Assembly: GCF_030010625.1 (NCBI RefSeq)
Contig: NZ_JASCXN010000001.1
Coordinates: 1 to 64,000, forward strand
Direction: 5' to 3'
Length of the DNA stretch: 64,000 nt
Source: Streptomyces sp. CC208A
Lineage (GTDB): Bacteria; Actinomycetota; Actinomycetes; Streptomycetales; Streptomycetaceae
The first letter of the stretch is position 1; every line of letters begins with the position of its first letter. The notes beneath the pieces are model-generated. The model saw nothing but the letters and a program-made list of their open reading frames with translations, searched no databases and was not told the DNA's origin. Made by a program: the position numbers and the translations under genes. Positions 6,521-15,159 of this stretch are shown piece by piece.

Positions 6521-8701
6521 GTGACGGCCGGTTCCTTCCCAGAGACGGGCACGGGGACGGAGGAGGGGCGCGGCGGCGCGCCCGGCGGCGGTGCGGGGGC
6601 TGCCGGCGGCGGTGCGGGCGCGCCCGGCGGCGGCGCGGCCGGTGGCAGTGCCTTCGGGGCCGGGACGGCCTTCGACACGCGGGGCCTGCTCGACGTCCTC
6701 GGGGTGGCGGCCGTCGTGGTGGACTCGGCCGGGCGGATCGTGCTGTGGAGCCCGCAGGCGGAGACCCTCTTCGGCTACCCCGCCGACGAGGCGCTCGGGC
6801 AGTACGTGGCCCGGCTGATCGTCGGCGAGGAGCACCGGGACGAGGCGGTGCGGCTCTTCGGCGAGGTGCTGCGCGGCGGCACGACCTGGGCGGGCACCTT
6901 CCCCGTACGGCACAAGGACGGCTCGACCCGGCAGGTGGAGTTCCGCAACATGCGGCTCACCGACGACCTGGGCGACCTGTACGCGCTCGGCATCGCCGCC
7001 GACCGGTCCGCGGTCGCCCGGGTGGAGACCGAGCTGGCCCTCTCCGACCGGCTGGTCTCCCAGTCCCCCATCGGCCTCGCCGTCCTCGACACCGACCTGC
7101 GGTACGCGCTGGTCAACGCGGCCCTGGAGCGGTTCAACGGGATCCCGGCCTCCCGCCACCTGGGCCGGCGGCCCTCGGAGGTGCTCGCGCCCCTGGACGC
7201 GGGGCCCCTGGAGGCGGCGGCCCGGCAGGTCCTGGAGACCGGGACGCCGCTGCTCGACCTCCAGGTGACGGGTTCCACCCCGGCGGACCGGGAGGGCGGC
7301 GAGCACGCCTGGTCGGTGTCGTTCTACCGCCTGGAGGCGGGCGAGCGGGTGCTCGGGGTGGCGGCCTGGGTGATCGACGTGACCGAGCGGCACCGGGCGG
7401 ACGCGGCGGCGGACCGGTCCCGGCGGCGCCTCGCGCTGCTCGCGGACGCCTCGGCGCGGGTGGGCACCACCCTGGAGGTGGAGCGGACCGCGGACGAGCT
7501 GGCGTCGGTGGTGGTGCCCTCGCTCGCCGACGTGGCGGCCGTCGACGTCCTCGACTCGGTGCTCTCGCTGCGCCGGCCGGGCGCCCCCGAGGAGGGGGAG
7601 GGCCCGGCGCTGTTCCGGGCGCTCGCGGTGAAGGCCGGGCACGAGACGGAGGCGCTGCCCGCCGCCGACCCGCCCGGCGCGGTCGCGATGTACGGGGCGG
7701 ACCGGCTGGTCACCCGGTGCGTGCGCACCGCGCGGCCGGTCCTGGTGGCCCGGGTGGGGCCGGAGGAGCTGCCGCGGATCGCGCGCAGCCCCGAGGCGGC
7801 GCGGCAGCTGGCGCGGGCCGGGGTCCACTCGTACCTGGCGGTGCCGCTGATCGCGCGCGGCGAGGTGCTCGGGGCGCTCGACCTGAAGCGGGACCGGCAC
7901 AACCCGCTGCCGTTCGACGAGGACGACGTGCTGCTCGCCGTGGAGCTGGCCGCCCGGGCGGCGGTCGGCATCGACAACGCCCGCTGGTACCAGAGCATGC
8001 GCAACTCGGCCGTGACCCTCCAGCGCAGTCTGCTGCCCGGCGATCCGCCCGCCCGGCCCGGCCTGGAGGTGGCGGCCCGCTACCAGCCGGCCCAGGAGTC
8101 CAGCGAGGTCGGCGGCGACTGGTACGACGTGATCGCGCTGCCCGACGACAAGACGGCCCTGGTGGTGGGGGACGTGATGGGCAGCGGGATCGACGCGGCG
8201 GCGACCATGGGCCGGCTGCGGACGGCCACCCGGGCCTTCGCCGACCTGGACCTCTCCCCCACCCAGGTGCTGCGGCACCTGGACCGGATCACGGTCGGCC
8301 TGGAGCACTTCATCGCCACCTGCCTGTTCGCGGTGCACGATCCCCGGCGGGGCCGCTGCCGGATCGCGAACGCCGGGCACCTGCCGCCGGTGCGGCTTCC
8401 GGCGGACGGCCCGGCCGAGCTGGTCGGCCTGTCCCCGGGGGTGCCGCTCGGCGTCGGCGAGGGCGCCTCCCGCACCGCCCGGGTGCCGTTCCTGCCCGGT
8501 GACCGGCTCGTGCTGTACACGGACGGGCTGATCGAGACCCGGGACACCTCCATCGACGAACGGCTCGCGCTGCTCGTCTCCCTCGTCGACGCCACCCGGG
8601 ACCTGTCCCTGGAGGAGAGCTGCGACCGGCTGCTGCGGGACCTGCGCAGGCCGGGGGCCCCGGACGACGTGGCGCTGCTCATCGCCCGGAGCACGGCATG
8701 A
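6521..8701 (+). CDS. PAS-PAS-GAF-PP2C (SpoIIE-type) serine phosphatase
   Basis: A 726-residue soluble signalling phosphatase. After a Gly/Ala/Pro-rich leader (about residues 17-44) come two PAS domains (about 55-160 and 175-287), a GAF domain (about 310-490) and a C-terminal SpoIIE/PP2C domain (about 510-726). The metal-binding motifs GGDWYDV and VGDVMGSG are intact. Such proteins dephosphorylate anti-anti-sigma factors and so steer stress sigma factors. GTG 6521 is preferred because GGAGGAGGG lies just upstream; ATG 6473 is an alternative. Its last four bases (ATGA, 8698-8701) contain the start of the next gene, so the two are translationally coupled and probably act in one sensory pathway. 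Confidence 0.85.
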   Translation: MTAGSFPETGTGTEEGRGGAPGGGAGAAGGGAGAPGGGAAGGSAFGAGTAFDTRGLLDVLGVAAVVVDSAGRIVLWSPQAETLFGYPADEALGQYVARLIVGEEHRDEAVRLFGEVLRGGTTWAGTFPVRHKDGSTRQVEFRNMRLTDDLGDLYALGIAADRSAVARVETELALSDRLVSQSPIGLAVLDTDLRYALVNAALERFNGIPASRHLGRRPSEVLAPLDAGPLEAAARQVLETGTPLLDLQVTGSTPADREGGEHAWSVSFYRLEAGERVLGVAAWVIDVTERHRADAAADRSRRRLALLADASARVGTTLEVERTADELASVVVPSLADVAAVDVLDSVLSLRRPGAPEEGEGPALFRALAVKAGHETEALPAADPPGAVAMYGADRLVTRCVRTARPVLVARVGPEELPRIARSPEAARQLARAGVHSYLAVPLIARGEVLGALDLKRDRHNPLPFDEDDVLLAVELAARAAVGIDNARWYQSMRNSAVTLQRSLLPGDPPARPGLEVAARYQPAQESSEVGGDWYDVIALPDDKTALVVGDVMGSGIDAAATMGRLRTATRAFADLDLSPTQVLRHLDRITVGLEHFIATCLFAVHDPRRGRCRIANAGHLPPVRLPADGPAELVGLSPGVPLGVGEGASRTARVPFLPGDRLVLYTDGLIETRDTSIDERLALLVSLVDATRDLSLEESCDRLLRDLRRPGAPDDVALLIARSTA

Positions 8702-11475
8702 GGGCGCGCCGGGGCCCGCGCCCCTCGGGTAACGGTTCGGGGCTGCGGAGCCTCGCCGGGCAGGTCCTCGCCCTGGAGGCGGTGATCGCGCTGCTGCTGG
8801 TCGTGGCGGCGGTGCTCGTCACCTTCCAGCAGGCCCGGCAGGACGTGCTCGGCGACGCCCGGACGCGGTCGCTGGCGGTGGCGGAGGCCTTCGCGAAGGC
8901 GCCCGGCGTGGACATGGCGCTGAAGTCCCCCGATCCGACGGCGGCGCTCCAGGAGCGGGCGGAGCAGGTCCGGCTGGCGACCGGGGTGGACTTCGTCGCG
9001 GTGCTCGGCCCGGACGGGGTGCGGTACACGGACGCGGTGCCCGCGCTGATCGGCGAGAAGGCGACCGGGGACCTGTCACGGGCGACGGTGGACGGCGAGT
9101 CGTTCACGGAGACCTTCCGGGGGGAGCCCAACGACGCGGTACGGGCCGTGGTGCCGGTGGTGGACGACGACGGCCGGATCGTCGGCATGGTGACCAGCGG
9201 CATCGAGGTGGAGTCGATCAGCGACGCGGTGCAGGGGCGCCTCGTGGTGCTGCTGGCCGCGGGCGGGGGCGCCCTGCTCCTCGCGGTGGGCGGGGCGGCG
9301 CTGGTGTCGCGGCGGCTGCGGCGGCAGACGCACGGGCTCGGGCCGACCGAGATGACCCGGATGAAGGAGCACCACGAGGCGGTGCTGCACGCGGTCCGCG
9401 AAGGGGTGCTGATCGTCGGGGCGGACAAGCGGCTGCTGCTCGCCAACGACGAGGCGCGGCGGCTGCTCGGCCTGCCGGCGGACGCCGAGCGGCGGCCGGT
9501 CTCGGAGCTCGGGCTCGATCCCCGTACCGTCGAGCTCCTGGAGTCGGGGCGGACCGCGACGGACGAGGTGCACCGGGCGGGCGACCGGCTCCTCGCGGTG
9601 AGCGTGCGCCCCACCGTGCCGGACGCCACCGGTTCGGGCAGCGTGATGACGATGCGGGACACCACCGAGCTGGCCGCGCTGTCCGGGCGGGCGGAGGTGG
9701 CGCGGGGACGGCTCCAGCTGCTCTACGAGGCGGGGGTGCGGATCGGGACGACCCTGGAGGTGGTCCGGACGGCGGAGGAGCTGGCGGAGGTGGCGGTGCC
9801 GCGGTTCGCGGACTTCGCGACCGTGGAGCTCCTCGAACCGGTGCTGCGGGGCGAGGAGCCGCCGCAGGACGCGACGCTGTCGGAGATGCGGCGGACCGCG
9901 CTGACCGGGGTGCGGGTGGAGGAGGCGCTGCAGCCGGTGGGCGAGGTGATCCCGTTCCATGTGCCGAGCACGCCGATGGCGGTGGCGCTGACGACCGGGC
10001 ACGCGGTGGTGGAGCCGGAGCTGGCGGCGGCGGAGGGCTGGCGGGCGCAGGACCCGGAGGGGGCGGCGCGGGCGCTGGCGTACGGGATGCATTCGCTGGT
10101 GACGGTGCCGCTGCTCGCCCGGGGCGTGGTGCTGGGGATGGCGAACTTCTGGCGGGCGGACACGGAGGGGTCGTACGGGGAGGAGGACCGGGAGTTCGCC
10201 GAGGAGCTGGCGGCGCGGGCGGCGGTGGCGATCGACAACGCGCGCCGGTTCACCCGGGAGCACACGATGGCGGTGACGCTCCAGCGGAGCCTGCTGCCGC
10301 GGGTGCTGCCCGAGCAGAGCGCGGTGGAGGTGTCGTACCGCTATCTGCCGGCGAAGGCGGGGGTGGGCGGCGACTGGTTCGACGTGATCCCGCTGCCGGG
10401 GGCGCGGGTGGCGCTGGTGGTGGGCGACGTGGTGGGGCACGGGCTGCACGCGGCGGCGACGATGGGGCGGCTGCGGACGGCGGTGCACAACTTCTCGACG
10501 CTCGACGTGCCGCCGGACGAGATCCTGGGGCATCTGGACGAGCTGACGGGGCGGATCGAGGAGGAGGCGGAGCCGGCGGCCGCGGCGGGCGACGGCGGCC
10601 GGGGGCGGCCGGAGGAGAGCATCACCGGCGCGACCTGCCTGTACGCGATCTACGATCCGGCGTCCGGGGTGTGCACGGTGGCGAGCGCGGGGCATCCGGG
10701 CCCCGCGGTGGTCGGCCCGGACGGGCGGGTGGAGTTCCCGCCGCTGGCGCCGGGGCTGCCACTGGGGCTGGGGCTCGGGGACGTGCCGTTCGAGTCGACG
10801 GAGCTGCGGCTCGCGGAGGGCAGCACACTGGTGCTCTTCACGGACGGGCTCCTGGAGGACCACGGGCGGGACCTGGGGACGGGGCTGCGGCTGCTGCGGA
10901 GCTCCCTGGAGCGGCCGGAGCGGAGCCCCGAGCAGATCTGCGCGGACGTGCTCGCGAACCTGCTGTCGCCGGCGCCCCGGGACGACATCGCGCTGCTCGT
11001 GGCGCGGACCCGGCGGCTCCCGGCGGACCGGATCGCCGAGTGGGAGGTGGCGCGGGACCCGGCGGCGGTGTCGCCGGTACGGAACGCGGCGGCGGCCAAG
11101 CTCGCCGAGTGGGGCCTTGAGGAGACGGTCTTCGCGGTGGAGCTGATCCTGAGCGAGCTGGTCACCAACGCGGTGCGGTACGGGGCGGAGCCGGTGCGGG
11201 TGCGGCTGCTGTACGACCGGACGCTGGTGTGCGAGGTGTCGGACGGCAGCAGCACCTCGCCGCATCTGCGGCACGCGGCGGAGACGGACGAGGGCGGGCG
11301 GGGCCTGTACCTGGTGGCGCGGTTCGCGGAGCGGTGGGGCACCCGGTACGGGCGGCGGGGGAAGACGATCTGGGCGGAGCTGCGGGTGGGCCCGGACGGC
11401 GGGGCCCCCGCCGCCCCGGGTCCGGCGCCGGCGGCGCCCCTGGACCTGGACGCGCTGGAGAAGCTGGCTTGGTGA
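8698..11475 (+). CDS. Membrane sensor phosphatase-kinase: periplasmic sensor, PAS, GAF, PP2C and RsbW-like ATPase domains
   Basis: A 925-residue protein with, in order, a membrane helix (about 24-44), an extracytoplasmic sensor (45-180), a second helix (182-204), PAS (225-325), GAF (340-515), SpoIIE/PP2C phosphatase (535-770) and a C-terminal GHKL ATPase resembling anti-sigma kinases (785-895). The PP2C motifs GGDWFDV and VGDVVGHG and the kinase N-box ELVTNAVRYG are present. A single chain thus carries both the phosphatase that activates an anti-anti-sigma factor and the kinase that would inactivate it. It starts within the stop of the preceding phosphatase gene. No sigma or anti-anti-sigma gene lies nearby, so the partner must be encoded elsewhere. 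Confidence 0.87.
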   Translation: MRARRGPRPSGNGSGLRSLAGQVLALEAVIALLLVVAAVLVTFQQARQDVLGDARTRSLAVAEAFAKAPGVDMALKSPDPTAALQERAEQVRLATGVDFVAVLGPDGVRYTDAVPALIGEKATGDLSRATVDGESFTETFRGEPNDAVRAVVPVVDDDGRIVGMVTSGIEVESISDAVQGRLVVLLAAGGGALLLAVGGAALVSRRLRRQTHGLGPTEMTRMKEHHEAVLHAVREGVLIVGADKRLLLANDEARRLLGLPADAERRPVSELGLDPRTVELLESGRTATDEVHRAGDRLLAVSVRPTVPDATGSGSVMTMRDTTELAALSGRAEVARGRLQLLYEAGVRIGTTLEVVRTAEELAEVAVPRFADFATVELLEPVLRGEEPPQDATLSEMRRTALTGVRVEEALQPVGEVIPFHVPSTPMAVALTTGHAVVEPELAAAEGWRAQDPEGAARALAYGMHSLVTVPLLARGVVLGMANFWRADTEGSYGEEDREFAEELAARAAVAIDNARRFTREHTMAVTLQRSLLPRVLPEQSAVEVSYRYLPAKAGVGGDWFDVIPLPGARVALVVGDVVGHGLHAAATMGRLRTAVHNFSTLDVPPDEILGHLDELTGRIEEEAEPAAAAGDGGRGRPEESITGATCLYAIYDPASGVCTVASAGHPGPAVVGPDGRVEFPPLAPGLPLGLGLGDVPFESTELRLAEGSTLVLFTDGLLEDHGRDLGTGLRLLRSSLERPERSPEQICADVLANLLSPAPRDDIALLVARTRRLPADRIAEWEVARDPAAVSPVRNAAAAKLAEWGLEETVFAVELILSELVTNAVRYGAEPVRVRLLYDRTLVCEVSDGSSTSPHLRHAAETDEGGRGLYLVARFAERWGTRYGRRGKTIWAELRVGPDGGAPAAPGPAPAAPLDLDALEKLAW

Positions 11476-11502
11476 GGGGCGGCTGGACCGCCGGACGCCA
11501 GA

Positions 11503-11512
11503 TGGTATACCA
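11503..11512. promoter_or_regulatory. Perfect palindrome TGGTATACCA before the amidohydrolase gene
   Basis: TGGTATACCA is a perfect 10-bp palindrome of the T.GTATAC.A type often bound by GntR (FadR subfamily) regulators. It contains TATACC (11506-11511), which could serve as the -10. A GntR/FCD regulator is encoded at 18764-19459, but a link to it is only a guess. Confidence 0.45.
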
Positions 11513-11544
11513 AAAGGATGCCGTCAGCGCCCGAAGGAGACCCC

Positions 11545-12747
11545 ATGAGCCCCACGCCCCGCGCCGCGATCCTCTTCCACGACGTACGGCCCTTCGGCGG
11601 CCCGGCCCGCGACCTGGCCGCCGTCGACGGGGTGCTGGTCCCCGAGCTCCCCGAGGGCGCGGTGGTCGAGCGGGTCGACGGCGGCGGGCGGCTCGCCCTG
11701 CCGACCCTGGTCGACGCCCACATCCACCCGGACAAGACCTCCTGGGGCGAGCCCTGGCACCACCGCCGCCCCGCCGCGGGCATCGCCGAGTACGTGGCCG
11801 GGGACGTGGAGCTCGCCCGCGCGCTGCCCACCCCGGTGGGCGAGCGGGCGCTGCGCCTGATGTCCCACGCGGCGGCGCGGGGCACGCGCGCGATGCGGGC
11901 CCACGCGGACGTGGCCCCGGCCTACGGCCTGGCCGCCGTCGAGGGCGTCGCGGAGGCCGCCGCGAAGCTGGCCGGGGTCGTCGACGTCGAGCTCGTCGCC
12001 TTCCCGCAGCACGGCGTGGTCCGCGCGCCGGGCACGGCGGAGCTGCTCGCGGAGGCGGCGGCGAGCGGTCTGGTCAGCCATCTCGGCGGCATCGACCCGA
12101 CCGGTTTCGACGCCTCCGGCGGCCGGGAGGGCGACCAGCTGGGCCTGGTCTTCGGCCTCGCCGAGCGGCACGGCCTGGGGCTCGACATCCATCTGCACGA
12201 CCGGGGCGAGCCGGGGCTCGCGGTGCTCCGGGACATCGCCGCCCGCACCCGCGCCACCGGTCTCGGCGGCCGGGTGGCGGTGGCGCACGCCTTCGCGGTC
12301 GCCGGGCTGACCGGCCGCCGACTGGACGACATGGCCGATCTGCTCGCGGAGGCCGGGGTGGCGCTGACGACGGTCGCCCTGGGCGAGACGACGATCCTGC
12401 CGTTCCGGCGGCTCGCCGAGCGCGGGGTGACGGTCGGCCTCGGCTCGGACGGCGTCCGCGACAGCTGGAGCCCGTACGGCGACGGCGACATGCTGCACCG
12501 CGCCTGGCTGGCCGGCTGGGCCCTGGACGCCCGGCTCGACGAGGAGCTCGAAGCCTGCTTCGCGCTCGCCGCCGAGGGCGGCGCCGCGCTGATGGGCCTG
12601 CCCGCCGCCGATCTGCGCCCGGGCTCCCCTGCCGACTTCATGCTGGTCGAGGGCGAGTGCCTGCCGCAGGTCGTGGTGGACCGGCCGCCCCGGGACCTGG
12701 TGGTCCGGGCGGGCCGGGTGGTGGCCAGGGGCGGCCGCCTCGTCTGA
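11545..12747 (+). CDS. Cytosine deaminase-like amidohydrolase
   Basis: A 400-residue metal-dependent hydrolase of the amidohydrolase superfamily, closest in motifs to the CodA/isoxanthopterin deaminase group. Seen: the metal-binding LVDAHIHPDKT near residue 63, the second His motif DIHLHD, and the C-terminal aspartate motif GSDGVRDSWSPYGDGDM, which matches the cytosine deaminase pattern. Substrates are probably cyclic amidines or N-heterocycles, but the exact one cannot be told. ATG 11545 is preceded by GAAGGAG. A possible leaderless start lies at ATG 11518, seven bases after a TATACC hexamer, so the gene may have two starts. Confidence 0.78.
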   Translation: MSPTPRAAILFHDVRPFGGPARDLAAVDGVLVPELPEGAVVERVDGGGRLALPTLVDAHIHPDKTSWGEPWHHRRPAAGIAEYVAGDVELARALPTPVGERALRLMSHAAARGTRAMRAHADVAPAYGLAAVEGVAEAAAKLAGVVDVELVAFPQHGVVRAPGTAELLAEAAASGLVSHLGGIDPTGFDASGGREGDQLGLVFGLAERHGLGLDIHLHDRGEPGLAVLRDIAARTRATGLGGRVAVAHAFAVAGLTGRRLDDMADLLAEAGVALTTVALGETTILPFRRLAERGVTVGLGSDGVRDSWSPYGDGDMLHRAWLAGWALDARLDEELEACFALAAEGGAALMGLPAADLRPGSPADFMLVEGECLPQVVVDRPPRDLVVRAGRVVARGGRLV

Positions 12748-12762
12748 GCGGTTCGGCCTGAT

Positions 12763-13914
12763 CTAGCCCAGTTCCGCCAGGGCGGTGCGGACCGCCGCGA
12801 GATCGGCCTCGGAGGCCAGCCCCGCGTGGTAGAGCCGGAGTTCGGTGGCGCCGTCGGCGAGGGCCTTCCGGGCGTCCTCGGCGAGACGGCCGGGGGCGCC
12901 GCCCATGCCGGTGACGACGGAGAGGTTGGCGGCGAGGGCGGCGCCGGGCGGCAGGTGCGCGGCGAAGGCGGCGAGACGGCCGGGGCGGGCCACCACGCCG
13001 TCGGCGAGGCCGAGGACGTGCGCGGGGTCGGTGCCCGCGTCGGCGCCGCAGCGGTACGGGTCCGGGTCGGCGTGCAGCAGGATCCGGAAGCCGGGCGGGG
13101 CGGCGGCCCGTACGGCGGCGACCGCGGCCTCCTGGAAGGAGCGGGCGGTCCGGGCGCGCCAGGCGAGGGCGGGCGCCTCCAGGTCGCCGAGGTCCCCGGC
13201 GGGTCCGGTGCCGGCCCAGACGGGCGCGAGGGCGGCGCGGACGGCGGCGGCCAGCGCCTCGGGGTCGGCGCCGGTGTCCGCGTACCCCTGGCGGCAGTGG
13301 GGGCAGAAGCAGAGCGAGAGCAGCAGCTGGGCGCGGTCGTCGAGGGGGATGCCGCCGGTCTTGTCGTGGGCGTGCAGATGGGCGTAGCCGTACCAGCCGC
13401 AGGACTCCAGTTCGGTGCCGGCGGCGCCTGGCCGTACGGCGGCCTCGGCGGCGAGGTCCACGAGCAGTGCGCGGACCTCGGGGTGGGCGATGCAGGGGGC
13501 CCAGGGGTAGCGGTCGCCGTACGCGTCGACCACGGAGGTGTCCGGATGCTCGGCGCCGAGCCGGGAGTTGTGGGCGAGGACGACCCAGCTGTGCACGGCG
13601 AGGCCGGTCCCTTCGAGGGCTTCGGCGGCCCTCGCCCAGGCGTCGCCGGGGGCCCAGTCGCCCGCCGGGTACGGGGCGAGCCGGCGACCCTCCCAGCGGG
13701 CCGGGTCCGGCGGGTAGAGCACGGCGGCGTGCTCGGCGGTGACGACCCGGTGGTCCGGGTGGCGGGGGCTGAGCGCCCGGGTGGAGTGGTAGGCGGCGGC
13801 GAGGGTGACCTGCCGGAGGCCGAGTCCGGCGAGGAGCGCGGGGGCGGCGGGGTCGCCGTCGACGTCCCAGGGGTAGAGGAAGGCTCCCGTTCGGGGACGG
13901 GCGGGGGTGGTCAC
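12763..13914 (-). CDS. Unrecognised 383-residue protein divergent from uronate dehydrogenase
   Basis: A soluble Ala-rich protein that I cannot place in a named family. It has conserved-looking aromatic and Cys/His motifs: CGWYGYAH, LCFCPHCRQGY and ILLHADPDPY. Regular alternation of hydrophobic strands with acidic or His-containing loops suggests a TIM-barrel-like, glycoside-hydrolase-like fold (inference). The start is GTG 13914, with GGGAG five bases upstream. An ATG inside the operator (13965) is the alternative. It is divergent from the uronate dehydrogenase gene and carries a GTTC-N8-GAAC operator in its leader. A role in sugar-acid or polyuronide use is therefore likely by context. Its end nearly meets the end of the amidohydrolase gene. 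Confidence 0.65.
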   Translation of the reverse strand: MTTPARPRTGAFLYPWDVDGDPAAPALLAGLGLRQVTLAAAYHSTRALSPRHPDHRVVTAEHAAVLYPPDPARWEGRRLAPYPAGDWAPGDAWARAAEALEGTGLAVHSWVVLAHNSRLGAEHPDTSVVDAYGDRYPWAPCIAHPEVRALLVDLAAEAAVRPGAAGTELESCGWYGYAHLHAHDKTGGIPLDDRAQLLLSLCFCPHCRQGYADTGADPEALAAAVRAALAPVWAGTGPAGDLGDLEAPALAWRARTARSFQEAAVAAVRAAAPPGFRILLHADPDPYRCGADAGTDPAHVLGLADGVVARPGRLAAFAAHLPPGAALAANLSVVTGMGGAPGRLAEDARKALADGATELRLYHAGLASEADLAAVRTALAELG

Positions 13915-13953
13915 GAGCGCTCCCGGGAGTACGTGCCGCACAAGTCCGAAATC

Positions 13954-13969
13954 GTTCACATGCATGAAC
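13954..13969. promoter_or_regulatory. GTTC-N8-GAAC operator-like site, third copy in the window
   Basis: GTTCACATGCATGAAC matches the two sites at 2022-2056 in spacing, and the right half ATGAAC is identical in all three. It lies 9 bases downstream of the predicted minus-strand -10 (13979-13984), so a bound protein would block transcription of the 383-residue gene. Confidence 0.65.
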
Positions 13970-13978
13970 GATGCTCGC

Positions 13979-14007
13979 ACGCTAGCCCTCCCGCGCACCC
14001 CGGTCAA
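13979..14007 (-). promoter_or_regulatory. Predicted promoter of the 383-residue protein gene
   Basis: On the minus strand TTGACC (14002-14007) and TAGCGT (13979-13984) are separated by 17 bp. This is a good match to the housekeeping HrdB-type promoter. Confidence 0.65.
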
Positions 14008-14034
14008 GGCCGATACGGCCCGTGGGCAAGCGCC

Positions 14035-14064
14035 TTGACGGCCCCTCGGACGTCTCCCTAGCGT
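14035..14064 (+). promoter_or_regulatory. Predicted promoter of the uronate dehydrogenase gene
   Basis: TTGACG (14035-14040) and TAGCGT (14059-14064) are separated by 18 bp. The -10 is identical to that of the divergent promoter 50 bases away. No GTTC-N8-GAAC site lies directly downstream on this side. Confidence 0.6.
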
Positions 14065-14116
14065 GTCCACGTCCGTGAATGGCCGGCCCCGCTCACCGCC
14101 CGAGGAGAACCACCCG

Positions 14117-14944
14117 ATGCCCGCACCCCGCACCCTCCTCCTCACCGGCGCCGCCGGCGGCGTCGGCACCCTCATGCGGGAACTGCTCCCGGCGTACGGC
14201 TACGAGCTCCGCCTCCTCGACGCCGCGCCGGTGCCCGGCGCCCCGGACGCGATCGTCGCCGACCTCGCCGACCTCGCCGACCGCGCGGCCCTGCGCGAGG
14301 CGGTGCGCGGGGTGGACGCGGTCGTGCACCTGGCCGGCATCGCCCTGGAGGCGGACTTCGACGCGATCGTCGCCGCCAACGTCACCGGCCTCCACCACCT
14401 CTACGAGGCGGTCCGCGAGGAGGGCGTCGGCCGGGTCGTCTTCGCCTCCAGCAACCACGCGGTCGGCTTCACCCGCCGTCCGGCCGCCGGCGAACCGCCG
14501 ATCCCCGTCACCGCCCCGCACCGGCCCGACACCTTCTACGGCCTCTCCAAGTGCTTCGGCGAGGACCTGGCGCAGCTCTACTGGGACCGGCACGGCGTCG
14601 AGACCGTCTCGGTCCGCATCGGCTCCTTCCTCCCCGAGCCGGACTCGGTCCGGGCGCTCTCCCTCTGGCTCAGCCCCGCCGACTGCGCCCGTCTGGTGCA
14701 CGCCGCGCTCACCGCCGAGGGCGTCGGCCACACCGTGGTGTACGGCTCCTCCGCCAACACGCGCGCGTGCTGGGACCTTTCGTCCGCCCGCGCACTCGGC
14801 TACGAACCGCAGGACGACGCGGAGGTGTACGCCGAGAAGCTGATCGCCGAGCAGGGCATGCCCCCGGAGGGCTCCCCCGACGTCCTGTACCTGGGCGGTG
14901 CCTTCACCGCCGACGCCCCCCGCTGGCAGCCCCCGACGTCCTGA
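14117..14944 (+). CDS. udh: NAD-dependent uronate dehydrogenase (extended SDR family)
   Basis: A 275-residue Rossmann enzyme closely resembling bacterial uronate dehydrogenases, which oxidise D-galacturonate or D-glucuronate to the aldaro-lactone in the first step of the oxidative uronate pathway. Seen: the nucleotide motif TGAAGGVG (residues 10-17), FASSNHAVGF, the catalytic YGLSK (Tyr-x3-Lys) followed by CFGEDLA, and the family's RIGSFLPEP block. The start ATG 14117 has CGAGGAG upstream. The pathway's last step, the semialdehyde dehydrogenase, is encoded at 505-1998 and shares an operator motif. The dehydratase and aldolase-type steps are not in the window. A perfect 13-bp hairpin follows. 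Confidence 0.85.
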   Translation: MPAPRTLLLTGAAGGVGTLMRELLPAYGYELRLLDAAPVPGAPDAIVADLADLADRAALREAVRGVDAVVHLAGIALEADFDAIVAANVTGLHHLYEAVREEGVGRVVFASSNHAVGFTRRPAAGEPPIPVTAPHRPDTFYGLSKCFGEDLAQLYWDRHGVETVSVRIGSFLPEPDSVRALSLWLSPADCARLVHAALTAEGVGHTVVYGSSANTRACWDLSSARALGYEPQDDAEVYAEKLIAEQGMPPEGSPDVLYLGGAFTADAPRWQPPTS

Positions 14945-14959
14945 AGCCGGGGACGTCCT

Positions 14960-14999
14960 CGGGCCCGGCCGGTGATACGGGGGATGCCGGCCGGGCCCG
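14960..14999 (+). terminator. Terminator after the uronate dehydrogenase gene
   Basis: A perfect 13-bp stem (14960-14972 with 14987-14999) with a 14-nt loop begins 15 bases after the stop. There is no T tract, which is typical of this GC content. Confidence 0.65.
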
Positions 15000-15159
15000 G
15001 TTCGACGGCGCGCGCTGGCAGCGCCGGACGCGACCACCGTAGGCGGCCGCCAAGATCACCGCGAGCCGCGGAACGCGGACTCTGTCCGGAATACGCGGCC
15101 GACGGGAGCACGGAGCGGCGCGAGGGGGCGCGCGGCCCCCGCCGCTCCCGCGAGCGGGA

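Noticed and set aside
4559-8502. Very long open frames of more than 1100 codons on both strands over the MFS and phosphatase genes
   Set aside because: They are shadows produced by high GC. They are Arg/Gly/Pro-rich without domains and conflict with well-supported genes in other frames.
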